NCBI GenBank assembly: GCA_018136815.1
Contig: CM030931.1
Location: forward strand, 11,047,072-11,111,071
Direction of reading: 5' to 3'
DNA from: Isochrysis galbana
Lineage: Eukaryota; Haptophyta; Isochrysidales; Isochrysidaceae
Length of the DNA: 64,000 nt
Of the stretch, positions 1 through 10,537 are shown piece by piece. Within the stretch, counting starts at the first letter, position 1. Each line of letters opens with the position of its first letter. Both the position numbers and the translations under genes were made by a program. The notes beneath the pieces are model-generated. The model did not search any database, was not told the origin of the DNA, and saw only the letters and a program-made list of their open reading frames with translations.

Positions 1-348
1 GAGCAGCTGGGTGACGTGGCACGCCTCACGCCCGTTTGCATCCCCCAGGGAGCCACTGTGCTGGACGTTGCATGCGGTGACGCACACACGGTCTTTCTGG
101 TTAGGATGCCCCTCAGCGCTGAGGCGGCGGCCCCACCCGGGGTCCTGGCGACGCCGTGCAACGTGCGGCCTGAGCACATCGAGTTGGAGCGGCTGAACCA
201 ATTCGATGCCGCCCTGGCGGAGGCTGAGCTGGAGTTTTGGCCGAATGACGGCGCAATCGCAATCGAGCACACGATGGGGGGGGTTCGACTAGACGACACT
301 GAACCCGTCGAGGCAGAGTTGGACCTGTTCGAGCAGCGCCTTAGGTAA
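1..348 (+). CDS. C-terminal end of an RCC1-repeat protein (5' truncated)
   Basis: The frame is open from base 1 and stops with TAA. It begins inside an RCC1 blade, with EQLGD (the usual GQLG turn) followed about 20 residues later by VLDVACGDAHTVFLV, which has the typical ACG.xH...L pattern closing an RCC1 repeat. The rest is an acidic tail without a recognised domain. RCC1 repeats form seven-bladed propellers that serve as guanine-exchange or protein-interaction platforms; which role applies here cannot be told from one blade. The next gene, 192 bases downstream on the same strand, also has RCC1-like blades, so this may be one member of a tandem pair. Confidence 0.6.
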   Translation, partial: EQLGDVARLTPVCIPQGATVLDVACGDAHTVFLVRMPLSAEAAAPPGVLATPCNVRPEHIELERLNQFDAALAEAELEFWPNDGAIAIEHTMGGVRLDDTEPVEAELDLFEQRLR

Positions 349-540
349 TACGCAGCTTGCCATTCTGCACGATGCCTTGTTGTGTGGTCAACTCGAGCCA
401 TGAGCGCACACTCAGCTTTGGCTTCATCCAAGCCTGGATGGGGCTCGTCTTGATGGCCATCGGATTCATTGGTTTGACGCCGGTCGGCCGCCCACCTCCG
501 CAGGACGGCTACGGAAAGGCTCCGCGACACCGAGGCTGAG

Positions 541-3222
541 ATGGGTCTCTTGTCCGATACAAGTCCCCAGGCGTTGCTGTTGGGAATTGGAGATCCTCAA
601 AGTGGAGTTGGTGCGCCACCTGCACGACGCGCGGACATCCCCTCCGACGTGGTCGAAGGGCAGTCTCCAACCCCTCAACGGCCTTCTGTGCATGTCGCGT
701 CGAGCCACCGCGCCCTCGAGGGTGTATCACCTCGCCAAGGGAGTCAATCTCGGGTCGGCCTATCCGAACCGTCGCACGTGAACGCAGCGATTGACGACGA
801 CGGCCTGTTGGGGCAGCGGCCGCGCCCAGTCCAGCAAGCCACAGGCGAACGGCAAGATGAAGATCATGGTTTGGGTGCCATGGCAGGAGGGCTCAGATGG
901 TTCGTGCAGCCTTTGATTACCCTGAGTTGTGGCGACAACCGGCGCGGGCAGCTGGGGATCGGCGACGGCCGCCCTTACGCCGCTCATCCGGTATTCATGC
1001 TACGGCGGCTAGGACACGACGATGTGGACGAGGCCGGCCACGGAGCAGCATCACATTGCTCCCGACCTGGAGACGATGGCGGAGCGAGGTTCGGCAGATC
1101 GTGCGGCCGCAAGAGCGAGCCCTGCTTCAATGCAAGTGTATGTGGCGAGGGCTGGGCAATCGCATGTGGCGCGAGCCATTCAGTAGTGCTACACGTCTCA
1201 CGAAGCGGGCGGGCTTCTCGCCCTTTTGAGGTATCGGGCGCATCACACGCCCTTAGTGGCTTCAAGTGTCTGCTGATGGCTTGCGGCGCCAACGAATGTG
1301 GCCAGCTAGGCGTCGGAGACTTTAACGACAAGCGAGAGCTCGTCGCGATGAGAGCTTGGCGAGACAGCCAACCCAAGCTACCGCATTCCACGGAAGGTCT
1401 AGCCATTCCAAGTGGCAGTACACCGGATGATTCCTCACACGATGCCCATTGCGCTGCTCAAGCACGTGTTGCGACATGCGAGTTAATCGTACAGATTGGG
1501 TGCGGAAAGGACTTCACGGCGGCACTGGGCGCCTCGGGCACGGTGTATGTGTGTGGCGAGGCGGACACCGGCAGCACAGCCACAACTTCCGTTCTTGCCG
1601 ACTCGAGGACCGCTCCCGCGGCGGAGGCGACCGGAGAAGAATTCATGGAGGTTCCTCTGCTGCCGGCGGCTGCACCGCGTCACACCTTGACTCGGCGCGT
1701 TTGGCGTTGCCGTGCGCCCGATTGTCAGGCTCGATGGCAAGACGCATCTCGTACGCAATCGCCGATTGTATCCTCTTCGCAGGAAGTGATGCACCCCGAC
1801 GGCACAAGCCTTCAAGTCCTGGGCCTTGCCTGTGCTGCTTCATGGACGGACAGCATTGCCGTGTGCATTGCATGCAAAAGGGCTTACGGAGACCAAGCAA
1901 TCGGCGAATCTGAACAGCAACCAGCCCAGCGATTACGCCTCGTCAAGGGCGACGGCACCGAGTTACAGCTTCCCTCGGGGATGGCGTTCCCACCTGTTGT
2001 TGAGCGCGGAGGCCCCGACGAGCTGCGTTCGCACGCTCTTCCAAGAAGCGTACCTGCCCCGCTCACCGCCGGTGTTATCGACGGCACCGCTGGTGTATCG
2101 GTTGCTTGTGGTGCACAGCACGGCCTTGTCCTCATTCATGAGTATGCTCTTATTGGTGAACGGCTTCAACCGCCACTACCATCCGCGATGGACGAGGCAA
2201 TGCCCCCACTGATCTGTGAGCCCCTTGCGGCCATGCCGGTGGCGACGGCACCGACGACGGACGATGAAGAGGCCGCGCTCGCACAGCAACCGGCAGACGA
2301 TGTCGACGCGGAAGCAATGCGGGCCGCTTCGCGTTGTGGCCTAGGAGTGCATGCTCAGAGTCGAGAGGGGGTCTCGAATGCATGTGGACCGACGGGGGCC
2401 TATCCTCCGGGCATATGCGGCCGCCATTGGACTCTTCGTCCAAGTCCGGCGAGGACTGCGCTGGAGCTCTTTGAGGGGATAGAAGCTCAATCAAGTGCTC
2501 GTAGAGACGTCACCCCTGGCGCTTGCCAACCTTCGGACTTTGCTGCCGCGCGATGGCGAGGAACTATTGATGTGCGGCCCGGTTTTACTGAGCATGGTGT
2601 CGGAAGGCATCCTTCCCCGGGCCCCCTTCAAGTGGATATCGATGAGCGGACACTTGCAGGACATTCGACGCCATCTACCCTTGGTCCCCAGTCTGCGCTC
2701 GCACCAATCAGCCGCTCCTGTTCGAAACCTGCAAGTTTGCCTCTTGCCCCTTCGTCAGCAAGCGTACACCAGCCGCATCCTCAGCTGCTCAACGCTCAAG
2801 CGGCCATCTCATTCGCCATTGCCACCGCTCGGGAGGAGGCGCTTCGAGAAGTGGCGGACGTGAGGCGAAGGGCAGACAACGAGCTTGAGCAAGCCCGGCG
2901 CGGAATTGCCCGCGCCCAGCGTGAAGCCGAGATCGCGCGCGCGTCTGTCGGGGCGATTGCGCTCATGACTGAAGAGGAACTCGTGCCTTTGGAAGCGGAA
3001 TTACAGGCAGCCCTACAACGCGTGCAGACGCGGTTGGCGCAGTTGCGGCAGGCCGAGGAACTGCGATGCCCTGTTTGTCTAGACGAAGAAAAGGACACAG
3101 CACTTTGTCCCTGCGGCCACCGCGTGTGCGCGTCGTGTGCTGACACGTTAGGAAGGCTAGAACAGCTGCGAACTTGTCCGATTTGCAAACGTGTTGTCAC
3201 GGCCCACTTGCGCGTGTACTAA
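541..3222 (+). CDS. RCC1-like protein with C-terminal RING finger (probable E3 ubiquitin ligase)
   Basis: This is an 893-codon open frame. Degenerate RCC1 blades are visible around residues 128-540: CGDNRRGQLGIGD, WAIACGASHSVVL, ACGANECGQLGVGD and VACGAQHGLVLI. A stretch near residues 755-840 is rich in Glu, Arg and Ala with heptad-like spacing and probably forms a coiled coil. The last ~50 residues are a C3HC4 RING: CPVC, then CGH, CASC and CPIC. RCC1 and RING together suggest a ubiquitin ligase whose propeller recruits the substrate; that role is inference. The first ~120 residues are low-complexity and the true start may be a later Met (for example MAGGLRWF at residue 118), or an intron may be hidden there. 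The end at the RING is secure. Confidence 0.7.
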   Translation: MGLLSDTSPQALLLGIGDPQSGVGAPPARRADIPSDVVEGQSPTPQRPSVHVASSHRALEGVSPRQGSQSRVGLSEPSHVNAAIDDDGLLGQRPRPVQQATGERQDEDHGLGAMAGGLRWFVQPLITLSCGDNRRGQLGIGDGRPYAAHPVFMLRRLGHDDVDEAGHGAASHCSRPGDDGGARFGRSCGRKSEPCFNASVCGEGWAIACGASHSVVLHVSRSGRASRPFEVSGASHALSGFKCLLMACGANECGQLGVGDFNDKRELVAMRAWRDSQPKLPHSTEGLAIPSGSTPDDSSHDAHCAAQARVATCELIVQIGCGKDFTAALGASGTVYVCGEADTGSTATTSVLADSRTAPAAEATGEEFMEVPLLPAAAPRHTLTRRVWRCRAPDCQARWQDASRTQSPIVSSSQEVMHPDGTSLQVLGLACAASWTDSIAVCIACKRAYGDQAIGESEQQPAQRLRLVKGDGTELQLPSGMAFPPVVERGGPDELRSHALPRSVPAPLTAGVIDGTAGVSVACGAQHGLVLIHEYALIGERLQPPLPSAMDEAMPPLICEPLAAMPVATAPTTDDEEAALAQQPADDVDAEAMRAASRCGLGVHAQSREGVSNACGPTGAYPPGICGRHWTLRPSPARTALELFEGIEAQSSARRDVTPGACQPSDFAAARWRGTIDVRPGFTEHGVGRHPSPGPLQVDIDERTLAGHSTPSTLGPQSALAPISRSCSKPASLPLAPSSASVHQPHPQLLNAQAAISFAIATAREEALREVADVRRRADNELEQARRGIARAQREAEIARASVGAIALMTEEELVPLEAELQAALQRVQTRLAQLRQAEELRCPVCLDEEKDTALCPCGHRVCASCADTLGRLEQLRTCPICKRVVTAHLRVY

Positions 3223-4867
3223 TCACAAAATGTGTGTAGACCTTATCAATCACCCCACCTTGGCTGGAATGCACGGATAACAAGGCAGATAGGCGAAGGC
3301 GTCGTGCTCGAATTCGACATCGGTTTCGTGAAGGGAAGCGCCATAAATGCATAAAGTAGCGGTTCCCCCCGCCACGTCCCATGCGTCACGAGAGTCGGTG
3401 TGGCCGACGCATGCATTCAATATGCACGTGTTGCAGTGCAATGCTGAGCGGTGGGGAGTGGCTCACATGGCATCCAGCAAGTACAGGACGACAACGTTGT
3501 CGCCTTGCGCCACTCGCTACTCGCGTGATTGCTCACCGCAAGCATCAAGCTAAGCTGGCTCTTGGGGCTAACAGAGACAACGTACGGCGCCGCAATGACC
3601 CGCACGTGCGGCGTGCAGACCTAGTGGCAGCAGGGGCAAGGCGGAGCGCGGATAGAGCGCTGGCACCGAATCTCGACGCGGATTTTGCGAATGATATTGC
3701 GCGCGTTGCGCATGTTGGGCGCATTGCGCGTGGCCGTGCGATCATACGGTGCTAGGTGTGCTCTGCCGCAAGTGCGTATGCGCCAATCAAGGTTGGTGGC
3801 AGTGGGGTATTCGGCGTCGACGCGCAGGCGGTAACAATCTTTTTGCACTAAATGCGGCGAATCGGGGGTCGGTGTTATGCATGGCTCGCGGGAGCCTTCA
3901 CCAAAGCAGTAAATTAGAGCAAGGGGGAGGGGGGTTTGGCTCGCGCCAGAAAAAGGCGCGCCTTGGAAACTAAGGCGCATTTCAGCCTGCCGCTAAGGCA
4001 AATGCAAGCCCAACAAGGGCACTGCTACCGTGGGTGAAGGAGGAGGGACACTAGGGGTGACGGGGACGAGAACCGAGGAGCCGAGCGAGCGTCGCGCCGT
4101 AGCTGTGGCCCGTGCTGTGCGCCGCCCGGGCAACTCTCATGCGCACGACACCAAGCCCAAACAACGCGAACACACAAACAAGTGGGCAGGCCCGTAGTCT
4201 TGTCGTTGTCGGAGCCCTTAGCACAAGCCGTTGACGATTGCGCTATTTGATCTCATCTACAGAGCACGGAGCGCGCCTACAAACAAGCGATCACTTGTAC
4301 ACGACATCTCAGTCGTGATGTGGTGCAGCCCCAGCAAACATGTAACATTAGCGCACGTCGCGTGGTGCCGCCCGGCAACGGCCAACGCTGGGACGAGCTT
4401 AGCGAATGCCGTCGTAACACACGGAAATAATAACGATCTGATGAGCGCGCGTTGTGCAAGGGGCACATTGTGTGCCGCCATGAGGACGTAGCTGAAGGAT
4501 TGATGATGGGGCACTGCCGAAGAGGACGGCTGAGCAAGCAAGCTTCAATGCAGCGCTCTGCGTCTGCACCTAGGCATCATCGGGCCACCGTACGCCTGCC
4601 GACGTGGCGTCATAAGCATGCCTGGAAATGGACGTGAGCATAGCGTGCATCCCGGTGACTCTGAGCGAGGTAAAAGTCACCTTCATACTTCGCGGGGCAA
4701 CTCGGATAGCTGCATCAGATTGAGCGGCGCCCATCAGTGGATTTGGAGTTGGCCATTGACCGTGCGCCGCTATCGCCGTCGCCATCGCGAGGTTTGCAGG
4801 CCGCACATCTTGACCGCGTAGTTGCCGGCGGGTGTGTCGCAAACCGACTTGGGGACCATATGGCGCG
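3223..4867. other. Intergenic, no gene supported
   Basis: About 1.6 kb between the RING gene and the end of the ABCG gene on the other strand. Open frames are short, overlap on both strands and show no recognisable domain or codon preference. No repeat shared with the rest of the window was seen. Confidence 0.6.
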
Positions 4868-6210
4868 CTAGCAGCCGAGCCGCGGTGGGACGATACCTAG
4901 CAACTTTGGCCGCGAGCGCTGTAGCGCAGCGTAGGCTCCCGCATAACATCCCGCGATGATGGCGCTCTGTGCCATATTGGCCCGCTTCACGGTCGACTTC
5001 TCGAAGGAGACGCGCTGGAGCGCCTCCTCACCTGTGCGTGTGCATGGCCCGCGCGCGCCCTCGCAGTCGAAGGTGAGCCCCGAGAACTCGTTGACCGCGA
5101 GGGCCTCTGATGTCCACCGGATGAAGGAGAGCTTCGGCAGCCAGCGCAGGTAGCGGGGCGTGCTTTCTTCAGCGATATTGAAGCCGTTGAAGATGACCGT
5201 GAGCACGGTGATGGGGGGGAAGAGGGCGAGGGCAATGTCGGACGACGGCGAAATCGCGCCCAGGAGCAAGCCAATGGCACCGGCCGCGAGTCCTTCAAGG
5301 CAAAGCGCGGTCAGGAAGCGGGAGAACTTGTCGATGCGCTTTTGGAAGCCGACGAGCGGGTAGAGGAACGCACCACCTATGGCTGAGATGGCCGCCGAAA
5401 TGGGCGCCTCGGCGATGACCTACCAAGTGGCGGGACCTCGTACGTAGTGGCAAGGCCGCAAGTGCCGTTGGGCTGAAGTGCGGGGGCCGCGACGGCGAGG
5501 TGCTGCGTGGGCCACGAGAAGTGGCGGCTGCATTGGCATGCGGCGATCAGTGGCGGTCGCACCTTGGCGGCAAAGTACGGCGCGATGCCGTAGATGCCTT
5601 TTTCGCGCTCCGACGTCACGATCGTCTTCTCCTTCGGGAAAGCGCGGATGGTGGACGAGACGCCGATGTTGCCGGCGCCGATGGCGATGAGCGAGAAGAG
5701 GCCGAAGCGGTCCTGGATGGAGGTCTGCGGGTGTGCATGCGAGCGACCGTTGGGAACGCAGCAGGACGCGCACAATACGCGCCGTGGCCTCGCACCTGCG
5801 AGCGGCCGACCGAGTAGATGGAGCCATAGATGAGGGCGATGGCGGTCTGCTGGACAATCTTGATGGCGAGCACGGCCTTGGAGCGCGCCACCTCGCGAAA
5901 CGAGCGGCGGAGGAGCAGGCCAAACTGGGTGAAGGGTGAGGCGGCGAAGCGCGTGCGCCTTCGGCGTTGGGGCGGCGGTGGCTCGGTAGCCGAGCCGGAG
6001 GCGGGCGACTCGGTGGCCGGGAGCGCCTCCTCAGCGAGCACGCGGATGCGCTCGAGCGAGGCTTCTCTCGACTCCTTGGTGGTGTAGTCGGTGGAAACGA
6101 CGTCGACGACAAACTCGGCCGCATTGGATGCCTTGGACTTATGGAAGCCGTGGCGCTCCATGTAGGCGGCGGCACGGTCTGCGGGCCCCATGTAGACAGT
6201 GCGCCCCTCG
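4868..6210 (-). CDS. ABCG-family transporter, C-terminal half (5' end lost in the gap)
   Basis: Three exons read on the minus strand: 6210-5796, 5724-5563 and 5419-4868. Both introns (71 and 143 nt) are GT-AG and phase 0. From the gap the protein reads EGRTVYMGPADRAAAYM, the segment after the H-loop of ABCG nucleotide-binding domains, then FVVDVVS. A basic linker precedes the first membrane helix (LAIKIVQQTAIALIYGSIYS). Exon 2 carries FGLFSLIAI and FPKEKTIVTSEREKGIYG, a hallmark of ABCG proteins. Exon 3 holds the remaining membrane segments and the extracellular loop with FSGLTFDCEG and a paired Cys. The ABC2 membrane domain is therefore almost complete and the ATP-binding part lies in or beyond the gap. 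Likely role: ATP-driven export of lipids or hydrophobic compounds at a membrane. Confidence 0.85.
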
Positions 6211-6310
6211 NNNNNNNNNNNNNNNNNNNNNNNNNNNNNNNNNNNNNNNNNNNNNNNNNNNNNNNNNNNNNNNNNNNNNNNNNNNNNNNNNNNNNNNNNN
6301 NNNNNNNNNN
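6211..6310. other. Assembly gap (100 N)
   Basis: Exactly 100 N, the conventional size for a gap of unknown length. A complete ABCG nucleotide-binding domain needs roughly 750 coding bases upstream of the visible part, and none is found on the far side, so the true gap is longer or the two sides do not belong to one gene. Confidence 0.95.
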
Positions 6311-7027
6311 CTCGGGGAAGCCCTTGATGCGGTCCATCGGGGATACCTTTGTTGGCTCGGGCGTCTTACGTGAACTGCCTCGACGCGCACCACGCACCCC
6401 TACCGGGGGTAAATGCTTCTGCTTCCTGTCCCGCTCGTGTGCTGCTAGCTCTGGGGCCTCATCGAAAGCCTCGCCGATAGATGCTTGCGATGGATCGCTG
6501 CCGCCCCTAGATGGCCCGGACTGAGAGCGACGGGCAGAGGCGCTCGACGAGGCACCCGCAGTTGACGTACAAGTTCTCGGTCGCAAATCAGCTCGTCGCA
6601 CCCAACGTCTGACGGTCTTGTTGATGGTGATGGAAAAGAACTCCACCTGCACGTGCTCGCTGCTCGCGTACATCGTGCCGATGCCCGTGTGCATCACCTC
6701 GCACTCGCCCAGGTCCTTGTGCAGCAGCTTCGTGCCCACGCTCACCTCGACCTCGTTCGTCAGGTCGATGTCGGGGATGTTGTCCATGTCGCTCACGTCG
6801 CTGTCGTCGTTGTCGCTGTCGCCGAAGGCTGCGAGGCCCGGGGTCATGGTCTTGCCGGCCCTTCGCCGCACGGGCTCGTCGTCTTCGCTCTCCTCCTCCT
6901 CCTCGTTCTCCACCACCTCGCTTGTGCTGCGTTGCTCGGGCTCGGGATCAACGCCATCCCGAGGGAGGATGCTGTCACCCTCCGCCTCCGCGAGCGACGC
7001 AGCTCGTCGCGTACAGTGACGCTTGCC
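6311..7027 (-). CDS. Acidic protein fragment of unknown function
   Basis: The minus-strand frame is open from about 7027 into the gap. It begins with a Glu/Asp/Ser-rich segment (EEEEESEDDEP and DSDNDDSDVSDMD). It continues into an ordered-looking stretch, VSVGTKLLHKDLGECEVMH followed by ITINKTVRRWVRRADLRPR, and then a Ser/Arg-rich tail with KEPTKVSP-like sequence up to the gap. Codons are GC-rich like confirmed genes nearby. Upstream of 7027 a pyrimidine stretch ending in TAG could be a splice acceptor, so an earlier exon may exist. It is not in the ABCG frame and shows no ABC motif, so I treat it as a separate or unplaced gene. The last ~25 residues before the gap may be intronic. Confidence 0.4.
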
Positions 7028-8533
7028 TACGCAGGAGGTGAGGGAGGATTGAGATGCGCGTCCACGGGCTCACACGTGCAAGCAGGCTAGCACGCAGTGG
7101 GCAGAGGGGAGAGGGAGAGGGGGCTGGCATGGCTTACCTAGCCCCGACATCGCGCGCCGCGCCGCGCGCCGCAGCCTGTCTCCTCGGAGCTGAAGAGGGC
7201 AAGAGAGAGGGCCAATTTACTGTCATGAAAGGCCCTGTTTATGTTAAAGAGTCGCATCCGCGCGACAACTTGTTCACCGAGTCAACTTGTTGACCGCGAC
7301 AACTTGTTCACCGCGAGGGAACATGTTGCTGTCTACTAATAAAGAGGAGATTATTATACTGGATACTGGTAGAGAGCCCGGCGCCACGGCCCCAATCTTG
7401 CAGCCACTTGTAGAGAGGGCCCAAACTTCTGGCAAGTTGGGCGAGCCACCCAAACTTGCAGAACAAGTTGTACAAGTATTGGCCTGGGCCTAGAAAGCTC
7501 GCAGCCGACTTTTGAACATGAGAAAGCCATGGGTCGAGGGGAGCACACGCGCTCACGTGGATTACTTGAATGGCGCCGCGGTGCGGGGGGGCGGGGGGGG
7601 CGGGGGGGCGGGGGGGGGCGGGGGGGGCGGGGCGGGGGGGGGGGGGGGGCGGCGGGGGGGGGCGGGGGGCGCGCGCCTCTGCAGAACGCCGTCGGCGGCG
7701 GGCGGCGCCTCTCTCTCTCTCTGAGCGAGCGCCCTCACACGGCCCCTACCGACAATGGAGGAGAGGAAGATGGGATAGTCTTCTCCTAGAGGGCTCCGTT
7801 CGGTTAGCCCCGATCTCGGGAGTGGCTCGGGCCGGTTGCCTGAGGGCGGTCGCGAGGGGCGCTGAGAGAGATGGCGCCTCGGTCCCAGCACCGCTCATCA
7901 AGCGCCGAGGGATGACGCGCCGTGGTGAGATTCCTGAGCGTGAGCGATGAAATCGAATATGCTGATGGAATGAGTGGGGAGATATTCAGCCTCCTCGCTC
8001 CCCTCTTCTCTCTCTTCCCCCCCCCCTCTCCCCGACCACGTCTTCCTCCTTGCTTCCCTCATCTTCTCTACTGTCTCTTTCGCCTTGGCACGCCGTCTCT
8101 CTCTCCGCCTGATGCCAATGTTCGCCCTCCCCCCCCCCTTCCCCCCCCCCTCCCCCCCCCTCCCCCCTTTCACGCCGCCGTTGCCGATCTCGGCGGTCTC
8201 GCGCCGCACTCGTGGATAAAGATCCTTTTCGCCCAATGGGCGGTTCGAAGAGCGCGAGCAGAGGCGAGAGAAGAACTCCCATTTCCTACATACTCCCCAC
8301 GCAATACCAGCTGCTACGGACCCCAACCCCCGGTCCCACCTCCCCCCCCACTCCTCCCCCCCCTCCCCCACTACTGCCTGTGCCCCATCCCGCCTCCCCC
8401 TTCTCCCCCCCCTCCTCGCAGTCCCCCTTGTCCACCGCACCTAAGCTCGTGGTGCTCCCCAGCCCCACCTCGCTCTCGCATTTGTGCCCCAGAGGAGGAA
8501 GCATCAAAGCTCCACTCCCCCCTTTCCGCCTCA
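7028..8533. other. Intergenic with G-run, direct repeats and a pyrimidine-rich leader
   Basis: No gene is supported. At 7262-7318 the phrase GCGACAACTTGTTCACCG occurs twice around a related GTCAACTTGTTGACCG, and AACTTG or CAAGTT recurs to about 7470. At 7586-7671 there is a nearly pure G tract broken by single C. From about 7990 to 8480 the plus strand is very rich in C and T, with C-runs of 9-10 around 8125-8166, and this leads into the gene starting at 8534. Glycine-, proline- or serine-only open frames across this DNA are compositional. Confidence 0.6.
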
Positions 8534-9821
8534 ATGCCTGCACACAACGACGCGCCGCGAGCCGCCGAACCCGGCTGCCGCCTCTCCACCATCTGCGAAG
8601 GGCCCACGCTTTCGCTCCACGAAGGGCGAGAGCAGCCCCACGCAGCAGCAGACGCGCTGGCCAACGCGGCGCGCCTGGCAAATGAGATTGCACGGAAGTC
8701 GGATGTCGGCTACTATCGTCTCTGGACTGCGCGAGCTCGTCCAGATGACCTGTCGAAGCTGACGCACGTGCTGAATACTATGAGCCTCTCCATGCCCGAT
8801 GAGCTAACCGCAAGGGTCTACTGCACAGACGGACAAGGAGGCCTGCTCGCAGTGAGCCGGTGGGACGGGAAATGCGATGATCATGAGACGCGGGTGCGCT
8901 GATTTCTCGCACTCAGCCTCGCCCCGCTGCATCGACCTGGCCTCTCAGACATGCTCTCTCACGCTCGTACCGCCAACATTCGTTGCCTTGCAGATCTGCT
9001 TTGGTGATGGGGTCTTCGGTGGACTTCGGCGCATGCTCCTGCGCCAATCGTATCAGGTTCTCCTGGGCCTTCTCTCGGCCAATCCCACAATCTACAGTGC
9101 CGGTCCCGCCCTCTGGTCGCTTGGCTCAGATCCACTTTCAGATTGCCCAGTTGTCCATGTTTCTGCGTACATTCCGCTTGGCGGTGGTGGGCTCTCCGCA
9201 GCAATGGAAGGTTTCGCTCTCTCCGCTGCGGACAAGGCGTCAGACGCGTTGCTGCGTCTTCCTGGTCTGAAGGGCCTTGTCATATGCCGCGGAGGCTCAC
9301 GTCTTGTTCTGATAGCGGGTTTCGAGTCGGCTCAAGACTCAGCTCGTGCAACACGCTCCCCAACCTGGCGTGTCTTTGACGCTCTGGCCGGTCGTCCCAT
9401 ATCCCAGACACTCGACGAGGACCGCACCGCCGAAAGGAGCCCTCACTCGCTTCTTGCTAACGCCTCATCCTCTGTTTGTCATGATGATGTTGCAGCACAA
9501 GGCGATGCACACCCTGCCACTTCGATCACTACGGGCACTGTTTCCAGCCGCCGACACTCCATGCTTCCAGGATCATGCCGCATCGCTCCCTTTGCCTCTT
9601 CGCTTCGTACCGGCATGCTCTGCTGGCCCCTGCGTGATCACAGCATTCGCAACTCGGTGGTCCTCATGCGGCATTGGTCCACTAGAACCTGGGGAATGGC
9701 TTGCACATTGCGCTACTCTGATATCTTTAAGACCACTCCTGCTGCCGAGTTTGCGGTCTCTCTCGCTTTTGGCATGGGTGTGTACCATGGTCTGATTCGA
9801 CTCGTTCAACGGCGGCTGTGA
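8534..9821 (+). CDS. Two-exon protein of unknown function
   Basis: Exon 1 is 8534-8893 and exon 2 is 8994-9821. The 100-nt intron starts GTGCGC and ends TTGCAG, and the frame joins in phase 0. This gives about 395 residues. I chose the ATG at 8534 because the frame upstream is only Pro/Ser/Leu from the pyrimidine-rich leader. Exon 1 has an Ala-rich helical segment and YYRLWTARARPDDLSKL. Exon 2 starts ICFGDGVFGGLRRMLLRQSYQ, contains LKGLVICRGGSRLVLIAGFESAQD, then a Ser/Thr-rich stretch, and ends in a hydrophobic segment AEFAVSLAFGMGVYHGLIRL that could cross a membrane. I do not recognise the family. A further intron in exon 2 is possible, since the middle is less constrained in composition. 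Confidence 0.5.
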
Positions 9822-10537
9822 ACACGCACAGTCTCTCGCCTAGTGTGCGTGCACTCCTCTCGTATCACCTGCTGTGAACAGCAGGCCCATCACCGTCAAG
9901 GATTATGAGAACCTCGAAGGATCCTCACCTTTTTCCTCAACAGGGAGTGATTCGACCGCAATCCTTGCTGGACGGACAACTGTGTGTCTCATTGATGACC
10001 GCTTATAGCCGTACTTGCCGACCACTGCATTAAGTGTGCGGTACCTTCGGACTCACGTGCCGACTTGAGAACTTGGTGTCTAACTCCTGTACACTTATCT
10101 TTTTCGAGTGAGGTGTTCCCATCCAGTCATCCAATTGCGCAGAAATCTCACGAAGGCTGTTCAAGCGTGAATGATCTCGGCTACAAAGCTTTCACCATCT
10201 ACTCCCCGGACATTGTCATCTCAGCACCATTGCTAATCTAAAAATTTGTCTCTTGTTATCGACGTCTCCGATCGCCAATGGCCATTCAATCGGAAATCGT
10301 AGTGTCTTGTAGTTTGGCTGCTCCGACTAGTGAGAGCTAGTAACACTGCTGCCACTAGCCATGTATCACCACGCCTGGCCACGACCCGCGTGCCTGCAGT
10401 AGACGCAAGGCACGAGCTATCGCGTTCGTTGAAGTCTCCCCATACCCGACCTAGTCATGAGTACGAACCTATCTCTAATAGCATAGCACAAACGCTTACT
10501 TAACCCATGGCGGAACGGCTAGCCTGATCGCGCGTGC
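9822..10537. other. Intergenic; contains a copy of short repeat F
   Basis: No coding potential was seen. At about 10341-10395 lies a copy of a short repeat (CTGCCACTAGCCATG and following CCACGAC) that recurs near 42560, and in a more diverged form near 50900 and, inverted, near 41050. Confidence 0.5.

Noticed and set aside
7570-7950. Glycine-rich and proline-rich frames over the G tract
   Set aside because: Compositional; no codon pattern beyond GGG/GGC.
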